Assembly: GCA_022600335.1 (NCBI GenBank)
Contig: JAHZKN010000190.1
Location: 1-5,123, forward strand
Source: Alphaproteobacteria bacterium
GTDB lineage: Bacteria > Pseudomonadota > Alphaproteobacteria > Rhizobiales > Hyphomicrobiaceae
Direction: 5' to 3'
Length of the DNA stretch: 5,123 nucleotides
The notes beneath the pieces were generated by a model. It ran no database searches. It was not told the DNA's origin and saw nothing but the letters and a program-made list of their open reading frames with translations. Positions 1 to 5,123 of the stretch are shown in pieces (the first letter of the stretch is position 1; the number at the start of each line of letters is the position of its first letter). Position numbers and translations under genes: made by a program.

Positions 1-494
1 AACTTCTTGAACTTTCGCACCACAATGTCGCGCTTCAACCGCGAAAGAAAATCGATAATGAGCTTGCCATCCAAATGATCAAGCTCATGCTGAATAGCTG
101 TACCCAGCAGACCACTGGCCTCAAGCTCCCGTTTGCTGCCTGTGCGATCGCGATAACGTACTGTGACAGGGGACGGACGTTCAATTTCAACCAACACATC
201 CGGTATTGATAAACAGCCCTCTTCGTGGCTGCGCACCTCTTCGCCAACTTTGACGATCTCCGGGTTAATCAGCACCAGGGGTTTGCGATCTTCAGTTTCG
301 TCAGCCACATCAAGCACAATCAAGCGTTTCAACACTCCGACTTGAACAGCTGCCAACCCGACACCTGGCGCATCATACATCGTCTCCAACATATCATCGG
401 CAAGCCTCAGGACTTCGTCGCTCACGGTTTCAATCGGCGTTGAAACCTCACGAAGAATAGGATCAGGAAGTGTCAGAATTGGTTTTATTGCCAT
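1..494 (-). CDS. def: Peptide deformylase, 3' end cut by the window edge
   Basis: This enzyme removes the formyl group from the N-terminal formyl-methionine of new proteins as they leave the ribosome in the cytoplasm. Reading down from the ATG at 492-494, the frame is open for 164 codons to the window edge with no stop. E. coli PDF has about 169 residues, so only a few codons are missing. All three family motifs are present: GVGLAAVQ (residues 44-51), EGCLS (92-96, metal ligand Cys94) and QHELDH (135-140, metal ligands His136 and His140, catalytic Glu137). The start MAIKPILTLPDPILR is typical of the family. There is no strong Shine-Dalgarno before the ATG. It follows the glycosyltransferase after 99 bp. 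In many alphaproteobacteria def is followed by fmt, which would lie past the left edge. Identification is secure. Confidence 0.97.
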   Translation of the reverse strand, partial: MAIKPILTLPDPILREVSTPIETVSDEVLRLADDMLETMYDAPGVGLAAVQVGVLKRLIVLDVADETEDRKPLVLINPEIVKVGEEVRSHEEGCLSIPDVLVEIERPSPVTVRYRDRTGSKRELEASGLLGTAIQHELDHLDGKLIIDFLSRLKRDIVVRKFKK

Positions 495-528
495 GCACGT
501 CAGATAGGAAAGTCCCGCGGCTCAGTCA

Positions 529-556
529 ATCATAGCGTGTCAGATCGCACGCAAAG
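529..556 (-). promoter_or_regulatory. Possible sigma-70-type promoter for def
   Basis: On the minus strand, TATGAT (529-534) matches the -10 consensus at five of six positions. CTTTGC (551-556) lies 16 bp upstream and loosely resembles the CTTGAC-like -35 of alphaproteobacteria. A transcript would start near 522, giving a leader of about 28 nt before the def ATG. The -35 match is weak, so this is only a candidate. A promoter here would let def be expressed independently of the glycosyltransferase upstream. Confidence 0.3.
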
Positions 557-566
557 TACATTTGCG
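550..566. repeat. Inverted repeat in the def upstream region
   Basis: CGCAAA and TTTGCG form a perfect 6-bp inverted repeat around a 5-base centre (GTACA). The repeat overlaps the candidate -35 element of def. The arrangement resembles a small operator, but no regulator is suggested by the window. There is no T-run next to it, so it does not look like a terminator. Confidence 0.4.
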
Positions 567-593
567 CCACCTGCCGCCGGGCCCAGCCGCGCC

Positions 594-1718
594 TTAAAGA
601 CCCAGCACAGAGACCAACGCCGCGTTAACCTGGCGCTGATCAAAACGCCGCTCTGCCTTCAACCGGCTAGCCCGCGCCATTGTCGGAATGAGATCAGGCC
701 GCTTGAGCACGGCTTCCATTGCCTGAGCCAATGACGCAACATCACCGCGGGGCACAAGGTAGCCGTTGACGGTTTCATCCACTGTTTCGCGACATCCCGG
801 TGTATCCGTTGTGATAATCGGTCGCCCGGCGGCTAATGCTTCAAGCACAGTTGGCGGCATGCCTTCGCTGTGTGATGGGCAGACATAGACGTGTGCCCGC
901 GACAAGACATCCCGAACTTCAACATCGCCATCAATCCACTCGAACGCGGGACCCTTGAATCCGAGACCCGCAACATCCAACGGTTGCTTCCCACGTGGTC
1001 CGGCCAAAATAAATTTGGCAGCCTGCGCAGTCTTTGACACCCGCCATGCTGCTTGCATGTAATCACCAACGCCCCGGATGGGGTCCTGCCGTGCCACCAT
1101 TAAGAACACCAAACCCTGGGCAAGGTCCGGCAGTTCCAGAACGGGTTGTGATTCAACATCGACACCTTTACCCGCGACGATCGAAATTTTTGCATCGGAT
1201 TTAATAAGGCCGTGTTCTGCTACGAGCTTTGCGTGATCCGAATTGTGAAATACGATCTGGTCGCTCGCTGCCAAAGCCCGTTTGAAGGCAGCAGCTGACG
1301 GCCTGCCAGCCTCTGCACTTTCTATTAGCTTTAAAAAGTCCGGAAGATCGTTGCACAAAGTCACAATCCTCGGCACCTTGGCGCGCTTTGCAGCCAATGC
1401 CGCTATCACCAATTCTTGTGGACCATAGCCCAGCACAACGTCTGGCTTCCACTCTCGAAAAATATCGCGCAGTGCCGTCGTCACGCGGAAGTTGTTGAGG
1501 AAACTGAGACCAGGTGTATCAAAAGAGAAACCACGATATTCAACACCAAGCGATGTCAGACGAGACACCTCTTCTACAGATTGTTCGCGCTCGGTGGATT
1601 CGGGTGCGATACACACAACACGATGGCCGCGCGCCAACACCTCTGCCAACAGAGAATGTCGCAGCCGCAGTGCACTTGTCACAGACGGTGCCACCATCGC
1701 CAAGCGTTGTGATGTCAT
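594..1718 (-). CDS. Glycosyltransferase, GT4 family (GT-B fold), probably surface or lipid-linked glycan
   Basis: The protein is predicted to transfer a sugar from a nucleotide-sugar donor to a glycan or lipid-linked acceptor, most likely on the cytoplasmic face of the inner membrane. The N-terminal Rossmann-like half runs from RLAMVAPSV to about residue 185 and the donor-binding C-terminal half follows. The C-terminal half carries the EX7E motif SEGMPPTVLEA (Glu285 and Glu293) followed by GRPIITTDTPGCRETV, a signature shared with PglA-like and capsule or exopolysaccharide GT4 enzymes. The loop that usually reads KG reads RG (Arg215). No membrane helix or signal peptide is seen. I chose the ATG at 1716-1718 (374 aa) because the first beta strand begins five residues later. 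An ATG at 1757 and a TTG at 1769 are in-frame alternatives. It lies between recR and def, which are unrelated in function. Donor, acceptor and pathway cannot be read from the sequence. Confidence 0.9.
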   Translation of the reverse strand: MTSQRLAMVAPSVTSALRLRHSLLAEVLARGHRVVCIAPESTEREQSVEEVSRLTSLGVEYRGFSFDTPGLSFLNNFRVTTALRDIFREWKPDVVLGYGPQELVIAALAAKRAKVPRIVTLCNDLPDFLKLIESAEAGRPSAAAFKRALAASDQIVFHNSDHAKLVAEHGLIKSDAKISIVAGKGVDVESQPVLELPDLAQGLVFLMVARQDPIRGVGDYMQAAWRVSKTAQAAKFILAGPRGKQPLDVAGLGFKGPAFEWIDGDVEVRDVLSRAHVYVCPSHSEGMPPTVLEALAAGRPIITTDTPGCRETVDETVNGYLVPRGDVASLAQAMEAVLKRPDLIPTMARASRLKAERRFDQRQVNAALVSVLGL

Positions 1719-1770
1719 CGATCCCGCACCCCGCTTGCCGACACGGCTATCCCTCATCGTCTCGCGCAAG

Positions 1771-1799
1771 ACTATAAACTAGAATTGACAGGCCAAAAG
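1771..1799 (-). promoter_or_regulatory. Weak promoter-like sequence before the glycosyltransferase
   Basis: TATAGT on the minus strand (1771-1776) matches the -10 consensus at five of six positions, in an AT-rich stretch between recR and the glycosyltransferase. Only poor -35 candidates (CTTTTG or TTTTGG, 1793-1799) lie at 16-17 bp. If it is used, transcription would start near 1764. That would exclude the TTG start at 1769 and leave about 46 nt of leader before the ATG at 1718. Confidence 0.2.
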
Positions 1800-1817
1800 A
1801 AAACAGAGCCGCTTTTT

Positions 1818-1837
1818 GGGCTAACGAGAAGTTGCCC
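1818..1837 (-). other. Small hairpin just after the recR stop codon
   Basis: GGGCAAC and GTTAGCCC can pair across a TTCTC loop, with one bulged A, starting two bases after the recR stop codon. On the minus strand the hairpin is followed by an A-run, not a T-run, so it is not a canonical intrinsic terminator. It could protect the recR mRNA 3' end or have no function. Confidence 0.3.
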
Positions 1838-1839
1838 AG

Positions 1840-2445
1840 TTAGATTTGCTTGCGTGATTTGATCGCCGCCGCCAATGTTCCTTCATCGAGATAATCAAGT
1901 TCGCCACCAATTGGAACACCATGCGCCAATCGTGTGACCTTCACATCTCGGGTTCCGAGTAGCTCTGTAATATAGTGTGCCGTTGACTGGCCTTCGACGG
2001 TCGCATTCAGTGCCAGAATGACTTCTTTGATCGAGCCCGCGCCACATCGTTCAATCAAGGGAGCAATGTTTAAGGCCTCTGGTCCGATGCCATCCAAAGG
2101 TGAAATATGCCCACCCAAAACATGATAGCGTGCCTTCAGCACACCTGCACGCTCTAACGCCCACAAATCACCGACTTCTTCCACGACCACCAGCACCGCG
2201 CCATCGCGGCTGTCATCTCGACACACGGCACACGGAGCCATGGTGTCCACGTTGCCGCACTCGGGGCACACCACAATGCGCTCAATTGCGGTTGTCATGG
2301 CGTCGGCGAGCGGCAACAGTAAGTCTTCACGTTTTTTAATTAGAGCCAATGCAGCTTTGCGCGCTGAGCGCGGACCGAGTCCTGGCAGCTTTGCCAGCAA
2401 CTGCACCAGGCGCTCAATCTCCGGACCAATTATTTGCTTCGCCAT
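1840..2445 (-). CDS. recR: Recombination mediator protein RecR
   Basis: RecR works with RecO (and RecF) to load RecA onto SSB-coated single-stranded DNA during gap repair in the RecFOR pathway. The protein has 201 residues, the normal family length. In order it shows a helix-hairpin-helix DNA-binding segment ([11 protein letters not shown], 20-30), a four-cysteine zinc finger (Cys60, Cys63, Cys72, Cys75), a Toprim domain beginning [13 protein letters not shown] (86-98) with [17 protein letters not shown] (107-123), and the C-terminal Walker B-like stretch [19 protein letters not shown] (173-191). The ATG at 2443-2445 gives the standard [13 protein letters not shown] start, although no clear Shine-Dalgarno precedes it. 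A 12-bp palindrome sits where the ribosome-binding site would be. Association with dnaX and ybaB upstream is a classic bacterial arrangement. Here a membrane-protein gene separates ybaB from recR. Confidence 0.98.
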   Translation of the reverse strand: MAKQIIGPEIERLVQLLAKLPGLGPRSARKAALALIKKREDLLLPLADAMTTAIERIVVCPECGNVDTMAPCAVCRDDSRDGAVLVVVEEVGDLWALERAGVLKARYHVLGGHISPLDGIGPEALNIAPLIERCGAGSIKEVILALNATVEGQSTAHYITELLGTRDVKVTRLAHGVPIGGELDYLDEGTLAAAIKSRKQI

Positions 2446-2572
2446 TTTGGTTTAAACCACGATCACCAATAATCATCGGCCTTGCTATCGGGATTCGTAA
2501 TCCTTGGCCAACGGGATTTGCCAGGCAACCCTGGGTCAATGTCCGGGCTCGTTTAGCGCTTTATTTGGTATC
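2446..2572. promoter_or_regulatory. Intergenic region upstream of recR with clustered short palindromes
   Basis: This 127-bp gap is the longest in the window. It holds a perfect 12-bp palindrome TGGTTTAAACCA (2448-2459), the inverted repeat GGATT-CGT-AATCC (2491-2503), the 8-bp palindrome TTGGCCAA (2504-2511) and the hairpin CCAGG-CAAC-CCTGG (2521-2534). CGGGATT occurs twice, at 2489-2495 and 2512-2518, 23 bp apart. TTGACC on the minus strand resembles a -35 box, but no good -10 lies at the right distance. No hairpin is followed by a T-run. The region may carry a recR promoter or operator, but this is inferred only from the repeats. Confidence 0.35.
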
Positions 2573-3160
2573 CTACAGCGGGCCGCCAGCAGCTTGCCAC
2601 GCTTTGATGGCATCCATTGGCCACAGCAACATAATAATATTGAGCGTGAGGTTATCGCGAATGGCATACGCCAGGAAGAGTTCCGAACCGACGACGCTGG
2701 CAATCGACAGCCACACCGGCCACCACGCAGCCAACGCAAACCCAACGACCATCGCCAAGGTGTCCGCAACCGAATTGATGACCGTATCGCCGTAGTATTC
2801 AAGTGATATTGTCTCTGCCCGATAGCGCTCAATAATAAAGCTCGAGTTTTCAATCACTTCCCACGTCACCTCAATGGCGACAGCCGCCAGCAAACGCTGC
2901 GGCAACGACCACGACGGAGTGAGGAAATGCAGCGCTGCATAGAACAAGAAGCCATGCACAACATGCGTGAACGTGTACCAATCTGTCAGGTGCTGGGAAT
3001 TACCTGAACTCTTCACAATGCCGTGCCAAAATTTCACAAAGCCACAGTCGCAGATCCAAGGCCGGCCCATCACTGCGAGCGCGCACGCTTGAATAATCAA
3101 CAAAGCTAAGCTCGCAATAAGAACAAGGCGGACTGCGCGGTCGGCAAGAAATGCAGTCAT
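2573..3160 (-). CDS. DUF2585 / UPF0314 family integral membrane protein
   Basis: The function is unknown. The sequence matches the alphaproteobacterial UPF0314 family: a first hydrophobic helix (about residues 11-32), then a CxCG pair (Cys37, Cys39) with VKFWHG, the block NSQHLTDWYTFTHVVHGF (54-71), and EVTWEVIEN (97-105). Then comes YYGDTVINSVADT (122-134), with further hydrophobic stretches to the C-terminus. I count roughly four to six membrane helices and no cleavable signal peptide. His66, His69, Glu97, Glu101, Glu104, Asp125 and Asp133 lie in or at the edges of helices, which is unusual for a purely structural protein and suggests metal binding or catalysis (inference). I chose the ATG at 3158-3160 (195 aa). 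An in-frame TTG at 3182-3184 preceded by GAGAAAAG would add eight residues. It lies 44 bp after ybaB, so it is probably co-transcribed with it. Confidence 0.88.
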   Translation of the reverse strand: MTAFLADRAVRLVLIASLALLIIQACALAVMGRPWICDCGFVKFWHGIVKSSGNSQHLTDWYTFTHVVHGFLFYAALHFLTPSWSLPQRLLAAVAIEVTWEVIENSSFIIERYRAETISLEYYGDTVINSVADTLAMVVGFALAAWWPVWLSIASVVGSELFLAYAIRDNLTLNIIMLLWPMDAIKAWQAAGGPL

Positions 3161-3204
3161 GAAACGATTACCAGATGAAGCCAAAACTTTTCTCGCGGCA
3201 AGAT

Positions 3205-3525
3205 TTAGAATAACTTCATGCCCGGCGGCAGCGGCAAGCCACCTGTAACATCCGCCATCTTATCTTGCATCTGGCTATCGGCTTTCGTCTTCGCATCGAG
3301 CGTGGCAGCCACAATCAGGTCTTCCAGAATTTCTGCCTCGTCCGGCTTCATCAAACTTGGATCAATCTGCACTTTGCGCATCTCACCCTTGCCGTTGAGC
3401 ACGACTTTCACCAGCCCACCTCCCGATTGTCCTTCGACTTCAAGTGCTGCGAGTTCGGATTGCATGTCCTGCATCCGTTCTTGCATTTGCTTGACCTGTT
3501 TCATCATTCCCATCAGGTCTTTCAT
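3205..3525 (-). CDS. ybaB: YbaB/EbfC nucleoid-associated DNA-binding protein
   Basis: This small cytoplasmic protein forms a dimer that binds DNA and is thought to organise the nucleoid. It is commonly encoded between dnaX and recR. The sequence shows a Met- and Gln-rich N-terminal helix (KQVKQMQERMQDMQSELAAL), the core EVEGQSGGGLVKVVLNGKGEM, the family's IDPSLM and EILEDLIVAA stretches, and the C-terminal GGLPLPPGMKLF, which closely parallels E. coli YbaB. Length is 106 aa with the start chosen here, or 108 with the first ATG; the family is about 105-110. Three consecutive ATG codons occupy 3523-3531. AAGGG (3532-3536) is six bases from the third ATG, the best ribosome-binding spacing, so I prefer that one. 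The gap from the dnaX stop to the first ATG is 85 bp. Confidence 0.96.
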   Translation of the reverse strand: MKDLMGMMKQVKQMQERMQDMQSELAALEVEGQSGGGLVKVVLNGKGEMRKVQIDPSLMKPDEAEILEDLIVAATLDAKTKADSQMQDKMADVTGGLPLPPGMKLF

Positions 3526-3531
3526 CATCAT

Positions 3532-3536
3532 CCCTT
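3532..3536 (-). promoter_or_regulatory. Ribosome-binding site of ybaB, deciding among three tandem ATGs
   Basis: AAGGG on the minus strand directly abuts the first of three in-frame ATG codons. The spacing to the first ATG is zero, to the second three and to the third six bases. Only the third has near-normal spacing, so translation probably begins at 3525. Confidence 0.55.
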
Positions 3537-3587
3537 TTTCTTGACGTTTGAGTCCACGAGTAAATTGCGCAGTTCAACTCTACGACC

Positions 3588-3609
3588 GAAGCCCGTCACC
3601 AGGGCCTTC
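3588..3609 (-). other. Bulged hairpin between dnaX and ybaB
   Basis: Shortly after the dnaX stop codon, GAAGGCCC and GGGCTTC can form a 7-bp stem with one bulged G and a 7-base loop. No T-run follows on the minus strand, so intrinsic termination is unlikely. It could be an mRNA stabilising or processing element that separates the dnaX and ybaB parts of a shared transcript, or it may be incidental. Confidence 0.35.
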
Positions 3610-3616
3610 TGATCCC

Positions 3617-5123
3617 CTAACCAACTGCGCTATCATCATTGTTGTCTTGATCTGCGCCAGGTCGGCGCGTACTAGGCTGTTGTCCGTCGTTTGTCTCGGG
3701 CTGTGTCTCAACAACTTTGGCATCCGGAAAAACTTCCAACACGGCGGCAATCGACGGCTGTGCTTTCAAAGCATCGAGTTGGCTTTTCTGTTGTCGACGT
3801 CGCACCTCGCCGAGAGGCTCTGCGCCATCCTCCGTCGACAAAACGACAACCCATTGTCTCCCGGTCCAGCGATTGAGCTTCTCACGCAAATCATTAGCAA
3901 TGCGTGGCGGCGCGCCAGCAAGCAACTTCAAATCAATGGCACCGGCTGCCGCATCAAAGCGAACAAGAGAGACATGATCTTCCAGATGCAGCTTAAGTTT
4001 GGCGTCGCGCTTGGCCGCCACCAGATCAACGACGTCAACAAATGACCGCACCTGATCTGACGAACCATCGCTCTCGGAGAGGTCATCTTTGCGTGCCGCG
4101 TCCGCCTGATCGCTATCCTCCTCTAAAACTCTTGGCTCGTCTGTCGCCACCTCAGGAGGTGTGATACGGTCATCTAGCATCGCATGGGTTTGCTTTTCAG
4201 CCTGTGCTGGATATGCCGGTTCCGCGGACGCAAGCAGCGAGCCTTGTGCGGCTTCGGTTGTCTTCGCTACATTGCGTTGGCTTGGAACCGATTTGCCGTC
4301 CAATGTCTTGATGAGATCTTCGGGCGACGGTAGGTCCGCAACAAACGCAACCCGGATCATGACCATCTCAACAGCCGAGAGAGGATTAGGCGCACGACGC
4401 GCTTCTTCCAAACCTTTGATCAACATCTGCCAAGCGCGCGCCAAAACAGGTACTGAGAGCGTTTCTGCAATCGCCGTCGCGCGGCGGCGCTCTTCTGCTG
4501 ACAACGCTTCGCTCGCAACATCACTGCCAATAGCCTTGGTGCGCGCGCTCACATGCACAGCTTCTGCAAGATCAGAGAGCAACTGTACGGGATCTGCACC
4601 ATCACGGTAGAGCGCTTCAACGGCGGTCACAGCCGCGCCTGCATCACCAGCAAACAAATGGTCTAGGACATCAAAGACGCGCCCTCGGTCCGCCAAACCA
4701 AGCATGGCGCGTACGTCGCTCTCACTGACTTTGCCAGACCCCATGGCAATGGCTTGGTCAAGGATCGACAGTGCATCGCGCACACTGCCTTCTGCCGCGC
4801 GCGCAATTAGCGTCACCGCATCTGCATCCGGCTTGGCGCCTTCCTTTTTAGCAATTGCCGTCAGGTGCGTGGTCAGCGCTGGCACATCGACGCGGCGCAG
4901 ATCAAACCGTTGGCATCGCGACAGGACAGTCACCGGCACTTTCCGGATCTCCGTCGTCGCAAAGATAAAGCGCACGTGTTCTGGCGGCTCTTCCAATGTC
5001 TTCAGAAGGGCATTGAATGCGCCTTTCGAAAGCATGTGAACTTCGTCGATGATAAAAATCTTATTGCGTGCCGTGAGAGGTTTATAGCGCGCGCTTTCGA
5101 TCAATTCGCGCACATTGTCGACG
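3617..5123 (-). CDS. dnaX: DNA polymerase III subunit tau/gamma, 5' end cut by the window edge
   Basis: DnaX is the AAA+ ATPase of the clamp loader, which places the beta sliding clamp on DNA and bridges polymerase cores and helicase. About 501 codons are visible. The missing N-terminal part would hold Walker A and the zinc-binding site. Numbering from the internal GTG (Val) codon at 5111-5113, it shows Walker B FIIDEVHML (20-28), sensor 1 ATTE (52-55), the SRC arginine-finger motif (65-67), sensor 2 in GSVRDALSILDQA (109-121), the helical oligomerisation domain to about 260, an acidic low-complexity linker (about 265-355), and the alphaproteobacterial tau C-terminal domain (about 360-470). 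A charged, Asn/Asp-rich tail follows. The GTG at 5113 is not a start, because VDNVRELIE continues the conserved sequence upstream. No A-rich slippery heptamer in the proper frame is seen at the gamma position. ybaB follows after 85 bp. Confidence 0.97.
   Translation of the reverse strand, partial: VDNVRELIESARYKPLTARNKIFIIDEVHMLSKGAFNALLKTLEEPPEHVRFIFATTEIRKVPVTVLSRCQRFDLRRVDVPALTTHLTAIAKKEGAKPDADAVTLIARAAEGSVRDALSILDQAIAMGSGKVSESDVRAMLGLADRGRVFDVLDHLFAGDAGAAVTAVEALYRDGADPVQLLSDLAEAVHVSARTKAIGSDVASEALSAEERRRATAIAETLSVPVLARAWQMLIKGLEEARRAPNPLSAVEMVMIRVAFVADLPSPEDLIKTLDGKSVPSQRNVAKTTEAAQGSLLASAEPAYPAQAEKQTHAMLDDRITPPEVATDEPRVLEEDSDQADAARKDDLSESDGSSDQVRSFVDVVDLVAAKRDAKLKLHLEDHVSLVRFDAAAGAIDLKLLAGAPPRIANDLREKLNRWTGRQWVVVLSTEDGAEPLGEVRRRQQKSQLDALKAQPSIAAVLEVFPDAKVVETQPETNDGQQPSTRRPGADQDNNDDSAVG

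Noticed and set aside
560..600. GC-rich stretch after the glycosyltransferase stop as an intrinsic terminator
   Set aside because: GGGCCC and its flanks can form a short stem, but no T-run follows on the minus strand and the stem is not extended.
2349..2795. Plus-strand open frame of 148 codons spanning the recR start, the gap and the DUF2585 3' end
   Set aside because: It overlaps two well-supported minus-strand genes and has no motif, plausible ribosome site or family resemblance.
3218..3544. Plus-strand 108-codon frame fully opposite ybaB, rich in Ser, Ile and Cys
   Set aside because: It mirrors ybaB in frame length and content, as expected of an antisense shadow.
3548..4045. Plus-strand open frame of 165 codons opposite the dnaX 3' half and the dnaX-ybaB gap
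   Set aside because: It is antisense to clearly coding dnaX, shows no recognisable domain, and its composition looks like the complement of dnaX codons.
4845..4860. T AAA AAG run in dnaX as a possible frameshift site
   Set aside because: The first base is T rather than A, so re-pairing after a -1 slip is poor. It lies inside the ATPase region, far upstream of where a gamma stop would be expected.
5111..5113. GTG as the dnaX start codon
   Set aside because: The frame stays open to the window edge, and the preceding VDN continues the conserved VDNVRELIE segment. Walker A would also be missing from a protein that started here.
1..5123. tRNA, rRNA, CRISPR array, insertion sequence or phage/defence genes
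   Set aside because: No tRNA-like fold, repeat-spacer array, transposase motif or long terminal inverted repeat was seen. Nearly all of the window is covered by core-type genes.

Overview
The window is a piece of bacterial chromosome of about mid-50s % GC. Every gene that can be supported lies on the minus strand. In transcription order, from the right end to the left, they are dnaX (5' end missing), ybaB/ebfC, a DUF2585 (UPF0314) membrane protein, recR, a GT4-type glycosyltransferase, and def (last few codons missing). The dnaX-ybaB-recR block is widespread in bacteria. The UPF0314 membrane protein and the short conserved C-terminal domain of the DnaX tau subunit (the DUF3646 type) point to an alphaproteobacterium. 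Genus cannot be told from this sequence.

Layout: 3617-5123 is DnaX, the clamp-loader ATPase, from just before Walker B to its stop. 3205-3525 is the nucleoid-associated protein YbaB/EbfC, with a run of three ATG codons at its start. 2573-3160 is a multi-pass membrane protein with many conserved-looking His, Asp and Glu residues near or inside its helices. 1840-2445 is RecR, complete, with its HhH, zinc finger and Toprim elements. 594-1718 is a GT-B fold glycosyltransferase resembling lipid-linked or surface-polysaccharide GT4 enzymes. 1-494 is peptide deformylase with all three catalytic motifs.

Functionally, dnaX, ybaB and recR form a DNA replication, nucleoid and recombination-repair group. 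def belongs to protein N-terminal maturation and probably leads into fmt beyond the left edge. The membrane protein and the glycosyltransferase are cell-envelope genes placed among these housekeeping genes. The gaps (85, 44, 127, 121 and 99 bp) are short enough for one long operon. However, the recR and def upstream regions contain small palindromes and a promoter-like sequence that could allow internal transcription.

The window looks mostly like ordinary core genome. The least explained part is the DUF2585 membrane protein. I see no mobile element, CRISPR array, tRNA or rRNA, and no convincing evidence of a new multi-gene system.
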